Shown one piece after another: positions 1 through 6,995 of a DNA stretch of 13,888 nt. A program made the translations under genes and the position numbers. The DNA is from SZUA-35 sp965530755. GTDB taxonomy: Bacteria > Actinomycetota > Acidimicrobiia > Acidimicrobiales > SZUA-35. The stretch's first letter is position 1. Every line of letters starts with the position of its first letter. The notes beneath the pieces are model-generated. The model was not told the origin of the DNA. It was given only the letters and a program-made list of their open reading frames with translations, and made no database searches. The DNA is taken from contig CBESNA010000082.1 in the NCBI GenBank assembly GCA_965530755.1, forward strand, positions 1 to 13,888. Reading direction: 5' to 3'.

Positions 1-214
1 CTGGAGTCCCCATATCGACCTCGGATCCAAGACGCAGCCGAGTCGCCTGCTGCCCGTCATCGAGATCGAATACCACTCGCTGGCCAGGTCGGAGCATCCG
101 AAAGACCGATCCTTCCAAGGCATCGGTTGCGAGGTCGTACTCGGCCAAGTCCGTGTCGGTGAGAATCACACCGTCACGGGTCATGGGGTCATATGACTTG
201 ATCACACCCTGCAT
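1..214 (-). CDS. Cold-shock-domain-like small protein (partial, C-terminus off the left edge)
   Basis: The minus frame from the ATG at 214 is open for 71 codons and leaves the window without a stop. The protein starts MQGVIKSYDPMTRDGVIL, and residues about 45-57 read LRPGQRVVFDLDD. Spacing and hydrophobic pattern follow the five-strand OB fold of CspA-type proteins: GxIKxx at the start, an L-x-x-GQ-x-V-x-F strand near the end, then QATRLRLG. The aromatic RNA-binding positions of RNP1 and RNP2 are mostly missing (KWFN is KSYD, GFGFI is DGVIL, and the VFVHF-like strand is not conserved). It may therefore not bind single-stranded nucleic acid in the usual way. An AGGGTGA stretch lies upstream of the ATG. 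The fold is inferred by eye; a cold-shock-fold protein of unknown role is the safest name. Confidence 0.6.
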   Translation of the reverse strand, partial: MQGVIKSYDPMTRDGVILTDTDLAEYDLATDALEGSVFRMLRPGQRVVFDLDDGQQATRLRLGSEVDMGTP

Positions 215-232
215 CTAGAAATCACCCTGCAT
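205..232. repeat. 10-bp direct repeat duplicating the start region of the cold-shock-like gene
   Basis: CACCCTGCAT occurs at 205-214 and again at 223-232, 18 bp apart. On the minus strand each copy reads ATGCAGGGTG, so the first ten bases of the coding sequence are repeated just upstream. The upstream ATG (232) is in frame but reaches TAG after MQGDF, so it can only encode a five-residue leader. The duplicated GCAGGGTGA also supplies the best Shine-Dalgarno-like match for the real start. Confidence 0.6.
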
Positions 233-303
233 GTCGGCACGCTTTCGATTGTCCGCTCTGGCCCGTGAACGATACGTCTCAAACAGTAGGGCAGCGCGGT
301 CGA

Positions 304-334
304 CCCAACCAGTCTGCGTCGATCGTTGGTTGGG
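304..334. repeat. 8-bp perfect inverted repeat, 15-nt spacer
   Basis: CCCAACCA at 304-311 and TGGTTGGG at 327-334 are perfect reverse complements. They lie between the divergent cold-shock-like gene and the DUF4214 remnant. No T-run follows, so it is unlikely to be an intrinsic terminator. An operator or a chance dyad are both possible. Confidence 0.4.
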
Positions 335-356
335 ATGATGGCGATCGGCCAAGAGG

Positions 357-767
357 ATGGGGCCCCGCACGGTCTGTCCGCCCGACAAACTAAGCGAGGT
401 GGCCGCACTCCTTGCTCCGACTTCGGCGGTGGCGCAGGGGAGTGACGACACCGACTTCGTCGAGGCCGCCTACGAGGGGCTGCTCGGCCGCTCGCCCGAC
501 GCCAACGGGCTTGCGTTCTGGACCGGTCGCCTGACCAGGGCGGGCTCAGGTTCTGGTCGGTGGGCATCATTGACCGGTTGACCGATCGCAGCCTGCGGGC
601 GCAAATGTTCGCCTCGATCGAGTTCTACGAGCGGGCCGGTGGCACCAACAAGGGTTTCGTCGAGGAGCTGTACCGGCGCATCCTGGCTCGAGAGCCGGAG
701 CGTGCTCGACATCCAGCCCGGCCGAGCCAGCATGGTCAGCGAGGCGATGGCCTTCGCGATCGTCTGA
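357..767 (+). pseudogene. Frameshifted remnant of a secreted DUF4214-repeat protein
   Basis: Three pieces in two frames resemble DUF4214, a short repeat found in secreted or cell-surface proteins. In the frame of 357, about 400-446 resembles the end of a signal peptide with an AVA-Q cleavage-like site. Positions 447-536 follow with DTDFVEAAYEGLLGRSPDAN and GLAFW. From about 539 the match continues in another frame: GLRFWSVGIIDR, then a second unit with FVEELYRRILAREP, to about 700. The match then returns to the first frame at 702 (VLDIQPGRASMVSEAMAFAIV) and stops at TGA 765-767. The joint near 536-542 lies between two GLxFW motifs, as expected for a deletion between repeat units. There is no convincing signal-peptide start. 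The original protein was probably much longer. A sequencing error is the alternative, but two shifts plus a missing N-terminus favour real decay. Confidence 0.6.
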
Positions 768-811
768 GCCCAGCTCAAGTCTTGTCGTGGCTCGACCCGT
801 TGCCGGTGTAC

Positions 812-837
812 GTCAGCTATCAGTGAACAACGCTGAC
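812..837. repeat. Short inverted repeat GTCAGC/GCTGAC
   Basis: GTCAGC (812-817) and GCTGAC (832-837) are perfect reverse complements with a 14-nt loop, 45 bp after the DUF4214 remnant ends. No U-tract follows. It overlaps the tandem repeat at 821-852, so the dyad may be incidental. Confidence 0.3.
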
Positions 838-852
838 AGTGCCCAACGCTGA
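821..852. repeat. Two contiguous 16-bp tandem repeats upstream of the racemase gene
   Basis: CAGTGAACAACGCTGA (821-836) is followed directly by CAGTGCCCAACGCTGA (837-852), with 14 of 16 positions identical. The repeats lie 38 bp before the putative -10 element of the racemase-like gene, where a paired activator or repressor site could sit. No regulator is recognisable from the motif. Confidence 0.5.
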
Positions 853-889
853 AGATCGTCGCACCGACTGTCAATCGTCGGCCCGGCAC

Positions 890-895
890 TAGCGT
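890..895 (+). promoter_or_regulatory. Putative -10 element TAGCGT (leaderless start of the racemase-like gene)
   Basis: TAGCGT fits the actinobacterial TANNNT -10 pattern and ends 6 nt before the ATG at 902, which places the transcription start at or next to the start codon. No Shine-Dalgarno sequence is visible. CTGTCA at 868-873 is a weak -35 candidate with a 16-nt spacer. Confidence 0.45.
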
Positions 896-901
896 GCGAG
901 C

Positions 902-1546
902 ATGGCGATCGGCTTCTTGCACACCTCGCCCGAGCACACAGCCACCTTCGATCGACTCGTCGTCGAACATGGCGGGCTCGGAGCCGAGCGAGCCCATCAG
1001 GTCGTGCCGTTCTTGCTCCGTGATGCCATGGACCGCGGTCTCGACGACGAGATCCTTCGATCCGATCTCGTCGAGGCGCTGCGTGGATTCCCCAGAGGCG
1101 TCGATCGGATCCTCGTCACGTGTTCGACGCTCGGGGGCATCGCCGAGGAGCTGGCTCCCGCCGACGGGCCACCGGTGACTCGGGTCGACCGCCCGATGGC
1201 AGAGGCAGCGGTCTCGCTGGGCAGCCGGATCGGCTTGGCCTACACCATCTCGTCAACCGTGGTACCGACGAGCGCGCTTCTCTGGGAGGCCGCCCAGACG
1301 GCGGGCCGAAAGATCGATCTCGATCTCATCGATTGCCCATCGGCATGGAAACGACTCGAGGCAGGTGACCACACCGGGTACCTCGAGCTCGTGGCCGAAG
1401 CAGTCAGACGCCGCGCCCACGACATCGATGTGGTTGTGCTTGCTCAGGCGTCGATGACAGAGGCCGCACTCATGCTCGCCGACCTCGACATCCCGGTGCT
1501 GTCGTCTCCTGCGCTCGCAGTGAAGCTGGCGCTGGCTGGATCGTGA
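902..1546 (+). CDS. Asp/Glu racemase-fold family protein
   Basis: This 214-residue protein is the size and pattern of the aspartate/glutamate/hydantoin racemase superfamily, made of two similar alpha/beta lobes, each normally giving one catalytic cysteine. The first-lobe loop is present: ILVTCSTLGG, with C74 as the likely catalytic thiol. At the matching second-lobe position the protein reads VVVLAQASM (about residues 177-185), with Ala where two-cysteine racemases have Cys. It may therefore be a one-cysteine enzyme, for example a decarboxylase, lyase or isomerase like arylmalonate decarboxylase, rather than a true racemase. The substrate cannot be told. The ATG at 902 is chosen because MAIGFLHTSP begins the first strand of the fold and a -10-like hexamer lies 6 nt upstream. 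It converges on the methyltransferase gene with a 7-bp gap. Confidence 0.8.
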   Translation: MAIGFLHTSPEHTATFDRLVVEHGGLGAERAHQVVPFLLRDAMDRGLDDEILRSDLVEALRGFPRGVDRILVTCSTLGGIAEELAPADGPPVTRVDRPMAEAAVSLGSRIGLAYTISSTVVPTSALLWEAAQTAGRKIDLDLIDCPSAWKRLEAGDHTGYLELVAEAVRRRAHDIDVVVLAQASMTEAALMLADLDIPVLSSPALAVKLALAGS

Positions 1547-1553
1547 GTCAGGT

Positions 1554-3044
1554 TCAGCGGTCGAGGTCGAGGGTGAGCGCAACTCTGGCGCTGAGATCAG
1601 CCGCTGTCCAGAATCCAGCGAGCGGCTCGTTGTCGCCCGATCCGTACGTGGCGAGGCGTTCGAGATCGGGTGCGGTCGACAACGAGATCACGTCGTGTAG
1701 TGACCGAGGGCCACCGGCACGGAGGGTCTTGCCCGTCGTTGACGTCGGTGGCACAGGGTGTGGAGTCAAGACGAGCACGCGAGCCGTCGGATGGGTTGCT
1801 TCGAGTGTGTGGAGGCGCCCCAGGACGTGCCACAACCCCTCGCGTCGTTCGAGACCGCTACGTGCGATCGTGAAGGAACCAGCCACGTCGATCCAGTACG
1901 CGGAGCCTCGGGCGTCAACGGCCAGGAAGTCGTAGGTGATTCCGAGTCCGCGCAACGCCGGTTTCGTCTTCGTGATCTCGAAGCCAGCGTCTGCGAGGCG
2001 CGACGCGGCGATGTCGCTGATCTTGCGACCTTCCTCGACGGCGGCAGCGTGAGCCTCGTCTCGCTCCGGCGCTGCGTCGGAGGAGAGGCGCTCCATGCTC
2101 AGGTCGACGTACGCGGGATCGGTGTCGTAGCCGACGCCGATGCGACCCGTACGGTCAGCGGCGAGCAGCGTCGTGCCCGCTCCACAGAAGGGGTCGACCA
2201 CAGTGTCGCCGACGTAGGTGTAGAGCTCGACGAGCCGGCGCGGGAGGTCGACGGGAAACGGGGCCGGGTGTCCGACTCGCTTGGCCGAGGCCGGTTCCAG
2301 CTCCCAGACGTCTTTGGTGACGTCGAGGAACTCGTCGTTGGTGAGCGTCGATTCGTGGGGGAGACCGGCAGCCGCTCGTTGCTTCGGTGACTGGGCGCGT
2401 GCGAAGCGGCCCTTGCTGGCGATGATCACCCGCTCGGTGTTGTCGCGCAGGACGGGGTTGGATGCTTTTGCGAACGACCCCCATGCACACGACCCGGACG
2501 ACGCCTTGGACTTCGACCAGATCACCTCGCCCCGCAAGAGCAGCCCGAGATCGTCCTGGAGGATGCCGATCACATCGGCGGACAGGCTCCGATACGGCTT
2601 ACGACCCAGGTTCGCCACGTTGACGGCGATGCGCCCGCCTGGTTCGAGCACCCGAACACACTCACCGAAGACATCGCGCAACATCGTGAGGAAGTCGAGG
2701 TACGTCTCGGGAATGGACCCATCGGCAGATCCCGATGCCACTGCCAGCTCGTAGTCCTTGCCGACGAAGTATGGCGGCGATGTCACCACCAGCGCGACCG
2801 AGTTGTCGGCCAGCTGGTGCATGTCGGCCGATGATCCCTCGAAGCACACCGATGTGGTGATGTCCGGATTCTGGAGGATGGTCTCGTCGTCTGACAGCGC
2901 GGGAGCGGAGAAACGATCGTAGAAAGCTGATGCGTCGTGGCCTTCGCGTTTGCCAACGCCGAACGAGGAGGTCGATGTTCCTTGTCGAGCGGACGCCGCA
3001 GGGGTGTGGTGTCCGTCCCCGGTCGAGTCGTCGTCCGCCGCCAT
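1554..3044 (-). CDS. Beta-class site-specific DNA methyltransferase with C-terminal nuclease-fold-like domain
   Basis: This 496-residue protein transfers a methyl group from S-adenosylmethionine to DNA. The catalytic motif TSPPY (88-92) precedes the SAM-binding motif DPFCGAGTT (284-292), the order of beta-class amino-methyltransferases. SPPY favours N4-cytosine, but N6-adenine cannot be excluded. KRVGHPAPFP (256-265) is a conserved segment of the class. Residues 1-55 are low complexity. Residues about 338-470 form an extra domain with ITYDFLAVDARGSAYWIDVAG (369-389, quoted in part), which recalls the D...(D/E)xK core of PD-(D/E)XK nucleases, but Ala stands where Lys is expected. No restriction gene is adjacent, so it looks like a solitary methyltransferase with an epigenetic or protective role. 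A TAGGCT hexamer lies 6 nt before the ATG. The target sequence is unknown. Confidence 0.88.
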   Translation of the reverse strand: MAADDDSTGDGHHTPAASARQGTSTSSFGVGKREGHDASAFYDRFSAPALSDDETILQNPDITTSVCFEGSSADMHQLADNSVALVVTSPPYFVGKDYELAVASGSADGSIPETYLDFLTMLRDVFGECVRVLEPGGRIAVNVANLGRKPYRSLSADVIGILQDDLGLLLRGEVIWSKSKASSGSCAWGSFAKASNPVLRDNTERVIIASKGRFARAQSPKQRAAAGLPHESTLTNDEFLDVTKDVWELEPASAKRVGHPAPFPVDLPRRLVELYTYVGDTVVDPFCGAGTTLLAADRTGRIGVGYDTDPAYVDLSMERLSSDAAPERDEAHAAAVEEGRKISDIAASRLADAGFEITKTKPALRGLGITYDFLAVDARGSAYWIDVAGSFTIARSGLERREGLWHVLGRLHTLEATHPTARVLVLTPHPVPPTSTTGKTLRAGGPRSLHDVISLSTAPDLERLATYGSGDNEPLAGFWTAADLSARVALTLDLDR

Positions 3045-3050
3045 CGTCGC

Positions 3051-3056
3051 AGCCTA
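3051..3056 (-). promoter_or_regulatory. Putative -10 element TAGGCT (leaderless start of the methyltransferase gene)
   Basis: On the minus strand TAGGCT ends 6 nt before the ATG at 3044. No Shine-Dalgarno sequence and no clear -35 element are visible. It is divergent from the TACCGT at 3105-3110, so the 73-bp gap carries two outward-facing promoter candidates. Confidence 0.45.
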
Positions 3057-3104
3057 GGAGTTGGCGAACCTGGTTCGTAGACCGACGCTCACGTTCGCTC
3101 AGGG

Positions 3105-3110
3105 TACCGT
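3105..3110 (+). promoter_or_regulatory. Putative -10 element TACCGT (leaderless start of the DhaL-like gene)
   Basis: TACCGT fits TANNNT and ends 7 nt before the ATG at 3118. There is no Shine-Dalgarno match in the short interval. This supports 3118 over the in-frame TTG at 3061 as the start, because that TTG would lie upstream of the promoter. Confidence 0.45.
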
Positions 3111-3117
3111 TCGACCG

Positions 3118-4020
3118 ATGGAGCTGGGGTTCGACGACGTCGTTGCAGTGATCCGCTCCTTCGCCGAGCGCGTTCGCCGGCAGGAAGCCCAGTTGAATGC
3201 GATCAACGTCTTCCCGGTCGCCGACAACGACACGGGGACCAACATGCGGAGAACCCTCGACGACATCGTGGCGGCACTCGAGCTCGTCGACGATCTCGAC
3301 TCGGCTCGTCGAGCCGTATCTGATGCCGCACTCGGCGGGCGAGGCAACAGTGGCCTCATCGTCGGCCAGTTCCTGACCGGATTCGTCTCAGTCGGATCCG
3401 GCGATCGACTCGAGTTGGCGACCGGCTGCAGGAACGCTGCCACGTTCGCTCGACAGTCGGTGGCTCGCCCGGTCGAGGGAACCATGCTCACGGTCGCCGA
3501 TGCTGCGGCCGGGGCCGCAATCGACATGATGCTTGGTGGCGAGGCCGCAGGCGACGCTTCCGTTCTTGCCTCGGTCGCGTCGGCTGCCGTTGCAGAGACA
3601 CCGAAGCAGCTCGCCGTGCTCGCCGAGCGGGGCGTCGTCGACGCTGGGGCGGCGGGCCTTGGCTTGTTCTACCAGGCCCTCGCCGAGCTCGGAGATGGTT
3701 GCATCCCGACGGCGCTGATCAGCGGCCACGTCGCCGTGGGCGCACCATCGGGAAGGAGCGATCCGGGGTCCGTCGTCGGCCACGAAGTTCAGTTCCGCGT
3801 CCCGGCCGAAGTGATCGACAGCGGCCAACTCCAACGGTTCCTCGGTGCCATCGGCACCGACGTCGTCGTTGCGAACTCGGTCGGCCTGCTTGCCGCCCAC
3901 GTTCACGTCGCTGATCCCGACGTTGCCACAGCTGCAATCAGTGCCGAGCTGGAAGGTCGCCGGTCGGCGAGGGCCATCAGCTTCAAGATCGAGCCGATCG
4001 TTGTTCGAGGCGAGCGGTGA
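3118..4020 (+). CDS. DhaL/FakA-like kinase-domain protein (short form)
   Basis: This 300-residue protein carries the DhaL nucleotide-binding domain of dihydroxyacetone kinases and of the fatty-acid kinase FakA (YloV family). NVFPVADNDTGTNM (30-43) holds the metal-binding aspartates. GGRGNSG (73-79), EGTML (120-124) and GVVDAGAAGLGLF (172-184) are further conserved segments. Residues about 219-270 (GHEVQFRVPA ... AAHVHVADPD) resemble the middle domain of FakA. FakA proteins are usually about 550 residues; the C-terminal domain is absent and the reading frame ends cleanly. The likely reaction is ATP-dependent phosphorylation of a fatty acid or similar acyl group held by a partner protein, but no FakB/DegV gene is in the window. 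The stop overlaps the GTG of recG by 4 bp, so the two are probably cotranscribed and translationally coupled. Confidence 0.82.
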   Translation: MELGFDDVVAVIRSFAERVRRQEAQLNAINVFPVADNDTGTNMRRTLDDIVAALELVDDLDSARRAVSDAALGGRGNSGLIVGQFLTGFVSVGSGDRLELATGCRNAATFARQSVARPVEGTMLTVADAAAGAAIDMMLGGEAAGDASVLASVASAAVAETPKQLAVLAERGVVDAGAAGLGLFYQALAELGDGCIPTALISGHVAVGAPSGRSDPGSVVGHEVQFRVPAEVIDSGQLQRFLGAIGTDVVVANSVGLLAAHVHVADPDVATAAISAELEGRRSARAISFKIEPIVVRGER

Positions 4021-6191
4021 CCGACGCCCCCGCGACACCGCTCACCCTCGCCGATCTCTCCGAGATCGACGTGCAACGGCTCAAGGGAGTGGGTGAGAAG
4101 AAGCTGAAGGGACTCCACAAGTCGGAGATCCAGAACCTCTTCGATCTGATCACGCACTACCCGCGCCGCTACATCGATCGAACGAACGAGCGTCGGATCG
4201 ACGAGCTGCTGCCCGGTGAGGAGGCGTCGGTCTTCGTCCGGGTCGTCAGCTCGACCTCGCGGCGGATCAAGGGCGGTCGGGTGATGGTGAACATCAACGT
4301 CACTGACGGCACGGGCCACATGGAACTGACCTTCTTCAACCAGGCGTGGCGCGAGCGTCAGCTCGGCGAGGGGAAGGAAGCGGTGGTGTTCGGCAAGGTC
4401 GGAGACTTCCGCGGGAAGCGTCAGATGGCCAATCCCGTGATCGACCTCGTTGGCAACAAGACCGGCAAGATCCTCCCCGTCTACCCCCAATCAGAGAAGG
4501 CCGGTCTCACCAGCTGGGACTACGTCGTGTTCCTCGAGGAAGCACTGCGGCGAACGCTGCCTCCGACGGGGCGCGGCATCGCGGATCCGCTACCTGACTG
4601 GGTGCTTGATCGATACGACTTCGTCGATCGGAACGCGGCGATCCGTGGTGTCCACGCCCCCGAGTCTTTGGAGGAAGCTGCTGCCGCCCGGCGACGCCTC
4701 ATCTTCGAGGAGTTGTTCAGAATGCAGCTCTCGCTGGTGTTGCGCAAACGAGCTCTCGAGGCGACGGAGCAGGGCCTGGAACACGCGGTCGACGGGCCGC
4801 TGCTCCAACGATTCCGGGCCGATCTGCCCTTCCCGCTCACGGACGCCCAGGTTCGGGCGATCGACGAGATCGGCGGCGATTTGGTTCGACCGACTCCAAT
4901 GCACCGGCTCCTCCAGGGCGACGTCGGGTCCGGCAAGACACTCGTGGCTGTGGCTTCCATGCTGGCCGCCGTCGATGGGGGTCACCAGGCAGCGCTCATG
5001 GCGCCGACCGAAGTGCTGGCGGAGCAACACCACGCCGGCATCCGCCGTCTGCTCGACGGACTCTCCGTGCCGGAGGCCGGCTCGCTCCTCGGAGAGCGCC
5101 CGTTAAAGGTCGAGCTGCTCACGAACCGAGTTGCGACAGCGGACCGGAAGCGGATTCTCTCGGAACTGCTGCTCGGCACCACCGATCTCATCATCGGCAC
5201 TCATGCGCTGATCCAGGACTCGGTGATGTTCTCGTCGCTCGGTGTCGTCGTGATCGACGAGCAGCATCGCTTCGGCGTCGAGCAGCGTGCCGCACTGAGG
5301 GCGAAGACGGCGACCGATGCGCTGCCCGATGTTCTCGTGATGACGGCCACACCGATTCCCCGCACGGCGGCGATGACCGTCTACGGCGACCTCGACGTCT
5401 CGGTGCTCGACGAGCTGCCGCCGGGCCGAACCCCGATCCGGACCCACTGGATCAAGGCCCCGGGCTCGCTGGAGGCCGACGCCCCCCTGGACTTGGAAGC
5501 GATGTGGACCGACGTCCGCGCCGCGGCCGCCGAGGGACGACAGATCTACATCGTGTGCCCACTGATCGATGAGTCGGAGAAGATCGAGGTCGCATCGGCA
5601 GAGACGATCTTCGAGCGGCTGCGCCACGTCGAGCTCGCCGACTTGCGGCTTGGGTTGCTACACGGTCGGCAGAAGCCAGACGACAAGGACGCCACGATGG
5701 ATGCATTCCGGCGAGGTGACCTCGACGTTCTCGTCGCCACGACCGTCATCGAGGTCGGGGTCGACGTTCCGAATGCCACAGGCATGGTGGTCCTCGATGC
5801 CGACCGGTTCGGGATCGCTCAGCTCCATCAGCTCCGCGGCCGTGTGGGTCGTGCGCACCACGCCTCCACGTGTTGGCTCGTCGGCGAGGGTGCGACACCG
5901 GACGGGGAAGCTCGACTGCAAGCGCTCGTGGCGTCGACCGACGGGTTCGAGTTGGCCGAGATCGATCTCGACTTGCGTGGCGAAGGCACGATCCTCGGCG
6001 AACGTCAGAAGGGGCAGAACGACCTCAAGCTGGCGTCGCTGCGCACCGACCGCGCGGTCGTCGTCGAGGCTCGTCAGACCGCAATCGAGCTGCTCGATGC
6101 CGACCCCGGACTCGTGAAACATCCGGCGCTCGCCGGTGAGCTCGAGTTGTTCCTGGACCCGGACGAAGCCGACTTCCTTCTCAAGGGCTAG
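4017..6191 (+). CDS. recG: ATP-dependent DNA helicase RecG
   Basis: RecG is a cytoplasmic double-stranded DNA translocase that remodels stalled replication forks and branched recombination intermediates. At 724 residues it has the usual bacterial length. An N-terminal helical region and the OB-type wedge domain (about 20-150, starting VQRLKGVGEKKL) bind branched DNA. The helicase motor follows: Walker A GDVGSGKT (301-308), motif II DEQHRFG (414-420, a DEQH box typical of RecG), motif III TATPIPRT (443-450), TTVIEVGVDVPNA (575-587) and motif VI QLRGRVGRA (605-613). The TRG motif that links ATP hydrolysis to translocation is seen in GEGTILGERQKGQNDL (655-670). Every key motif is intact. The GTG at 4017 overlaps the preceding stop (GTGA), and the sequence from there aligns with normal RecG N-termini. 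Confidence 0.97.
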   Translation: MTDAPATPLTLADLSEIDVQRLKGVGEKKLKGLHKSEIQNLFDLITHYPRRYIDRTNERRIDELLPGEEASVFVRVVSSTSRRIKGGRVMVNINVTDGTGHMELTFFNQAWRERQLGEGKEAVVFGKVGDFRGKRQMANPVIDLVGNKTGKILPVYPQSEKAGLTSWDYVVFLEEALRRTLPPTGRGIADPLPDWVLDRYDFVDRNAAIRGVHAPESLEEAAAARRRLIFEELFRMQLSLVLRKRALEATEQGLEHAVDGPLLQRFRADLPFPLTDAQVRAIDEIGGDLVRPTPMHRLLQGDVGSGKTLVAVASMLAAVDGGHQAALMAPTEVLAEQHHAGIRRLLDGLSVPEAGSLLGERPLKVELLTNRVATADRKRILSELLLGTTDLIIGTHALIQDSVMFSSLGVVVIDEQHRFGVEQRAALRAKTATDALPDVLVMTATPIPRTAAMTVYGDLDVSVLDELPPGRTPIRTHWIKAPGSLEADAPLDLEAMWTDVRAAAAEGRQIYIVCPLIDESEKIEVASAETIFERLRHVELADLRLGLLHGRQKPDDKDATMDAFRRGDLDVLVATTVIEVGVDVPNATGMVVLDADRFGIAQLHQLRGRVGRAHHASTCWLVGEGATPDGEARLQALVASTDGFELAEIDLDLRGEGTILGERQKGQNDLKLASLRTDRAVVVEARQTAIELLDADPGLVKHPALAGELELFLDPDEADFLLKG

Positions 6192-6248
6192 CGCTTTGAG
6201 TCGCCGGGCCAGGCTGTCGGATTCTCGCTGTCGAGTTCGGGTCGCGAT

Positions 6249-6995
6249 TCAGACGACGTCGCGGCGTTCGACGACGATGAGGCCGATCATGGCAGGGATG
6301 AGAGCCCAGGCAGCGAGAGCGCCGAGGGCTGCGGGTGTGCTGACGTCGGTTCCGACGCCGGAGAGCACGTTGGCGAGGACGTTCGGCATCCAGGACCCGG
6401 TTTCGCCGGCGAGTTGAACGATCAGCGGTGGGATGATGATGAGTGCAAGCGTGGTGCCGGTGACAGCTCCGCCGATGCTGCGGACGATTGCACCTATCCC
6501 GGCGCCGAGTACCGCACCCGCGGCTCCGGCGAATGCCGCGGCGAGGAGAACCCGCACGATGTTTCCGGCTGAGATGAGAAAGCCGTACTCGGTTGTCCGC
6601 AACGCGAGCGCCACGGCGCCAACCGTGAGCGCCGTCCCGACGAGGCTCAAGACGCCCCCGCCGACAGCGACGGCACCGAGTTGGGCCCCGACGGCGCGGT
6701 GTCGTCGCGGCGAAGCGAGAAACATCGGGATGACGGTGTGGTGCCCGTACTCGCGGGACACGGCGATGGCGCCGAACAGTCCGGCGAGGATGAACCCGTT
6801 GGAGGCGAATGCGATGAGCGATTGCTGGTCGGCCGCGGTCGAGATGAAGGTCTTGGATCCGTCCATGTCGGTGCCGGCGATGACGATGAAAGCGTTGATG
6901 ACGGCGAAGAGGTTCAGGACGCCAAGGAAGGACAGAGGCATCTTGGTTGTGGTGAGTTTGCGGAACTCGGATCGAACAAGTCGTCTGATGGTCAT
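6249..6995 (-). CDS. ABC-2 type transporter permease
   Basis: This 248-residue integral membrane protein begins MTIRRLVRSEFRKLTTTKM, a basic cytoplasmic start typical of ABC-2 permeases (RSEFxKLxTT). About six hydrophobic segments follow, near residues 21-41, 62-80, 104-132, 144-170, 174-195 and 222-242. AVSREYGHHT (78-87) is the conserved cytoplasmic loop expected to contact the ATPase. It is the membrane half of the exporter whose ATPase is encoded just upstream; the ATGA overlap and a strong GAGGAGGA ribosome site show coupled expression. The cargo is unknown; the family includes drug, bacteriocin and lipid exporters. It converges on recG with a 57-bp gap in which no convincing terminator hairpin is seen. 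Confidence 0.88.
   Translation of the reverse strand: MTIRRLVRSEFRKLTTTKMPLSFLGVLNLFAVINAFIVIAGTDMDGSKTFISTAADQQSLIAFASNGFILAGLFGAIAVSREYGHHTVIPMFLASPRRHRAVGAQLGAVAVGGGVLSLVGTALTVGAVALALRTTEYGFLISAGNIVRVLLAAAFAGAAGAVLGAGIGAIVRSIGGAVTGTTLALIIIPPLIVQLAGETGSWMPNVLANVLSGVGTDVSTPAALGALAAWALIPAMIGLIVVERRDVV

Noticed and set aside
470..997. 175-codon minus-strand frame opposite the DUF4214 remnant and the racemase start
   Set aside because: Low-complexity Arg/Pro-rich product with no recognisable motif; it is the antisense shadow of high-GC coding DNA and runs into a well-supported gene on the other strand.
1547..1553. Terminator between the racemase-like and methyltransferase genes
   Set aside because: The gap is only 7 bp and the flanking sequence has no hairpin with a T-run.
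1543..2390. Plus-strand frames of 130 and 210 codons inside the methyltransferase region
   Set aside because: Antisense to a gene with clear TSPPY and DPFCGAGT motifs; the products have no domain-like pattern.
3388..4490. Minus-strand frames of 216 and 195 codons across the DhaL-like/recG junction
   Set aside because: They oppose two strongly supported plus-strand genes and look like codon-bias shadows.
6192..6248. Terminator between convergent recG and the permease gene
   Set aside because: Looked for a GC hairpin with a T-run; none found in the 57-bp gap.
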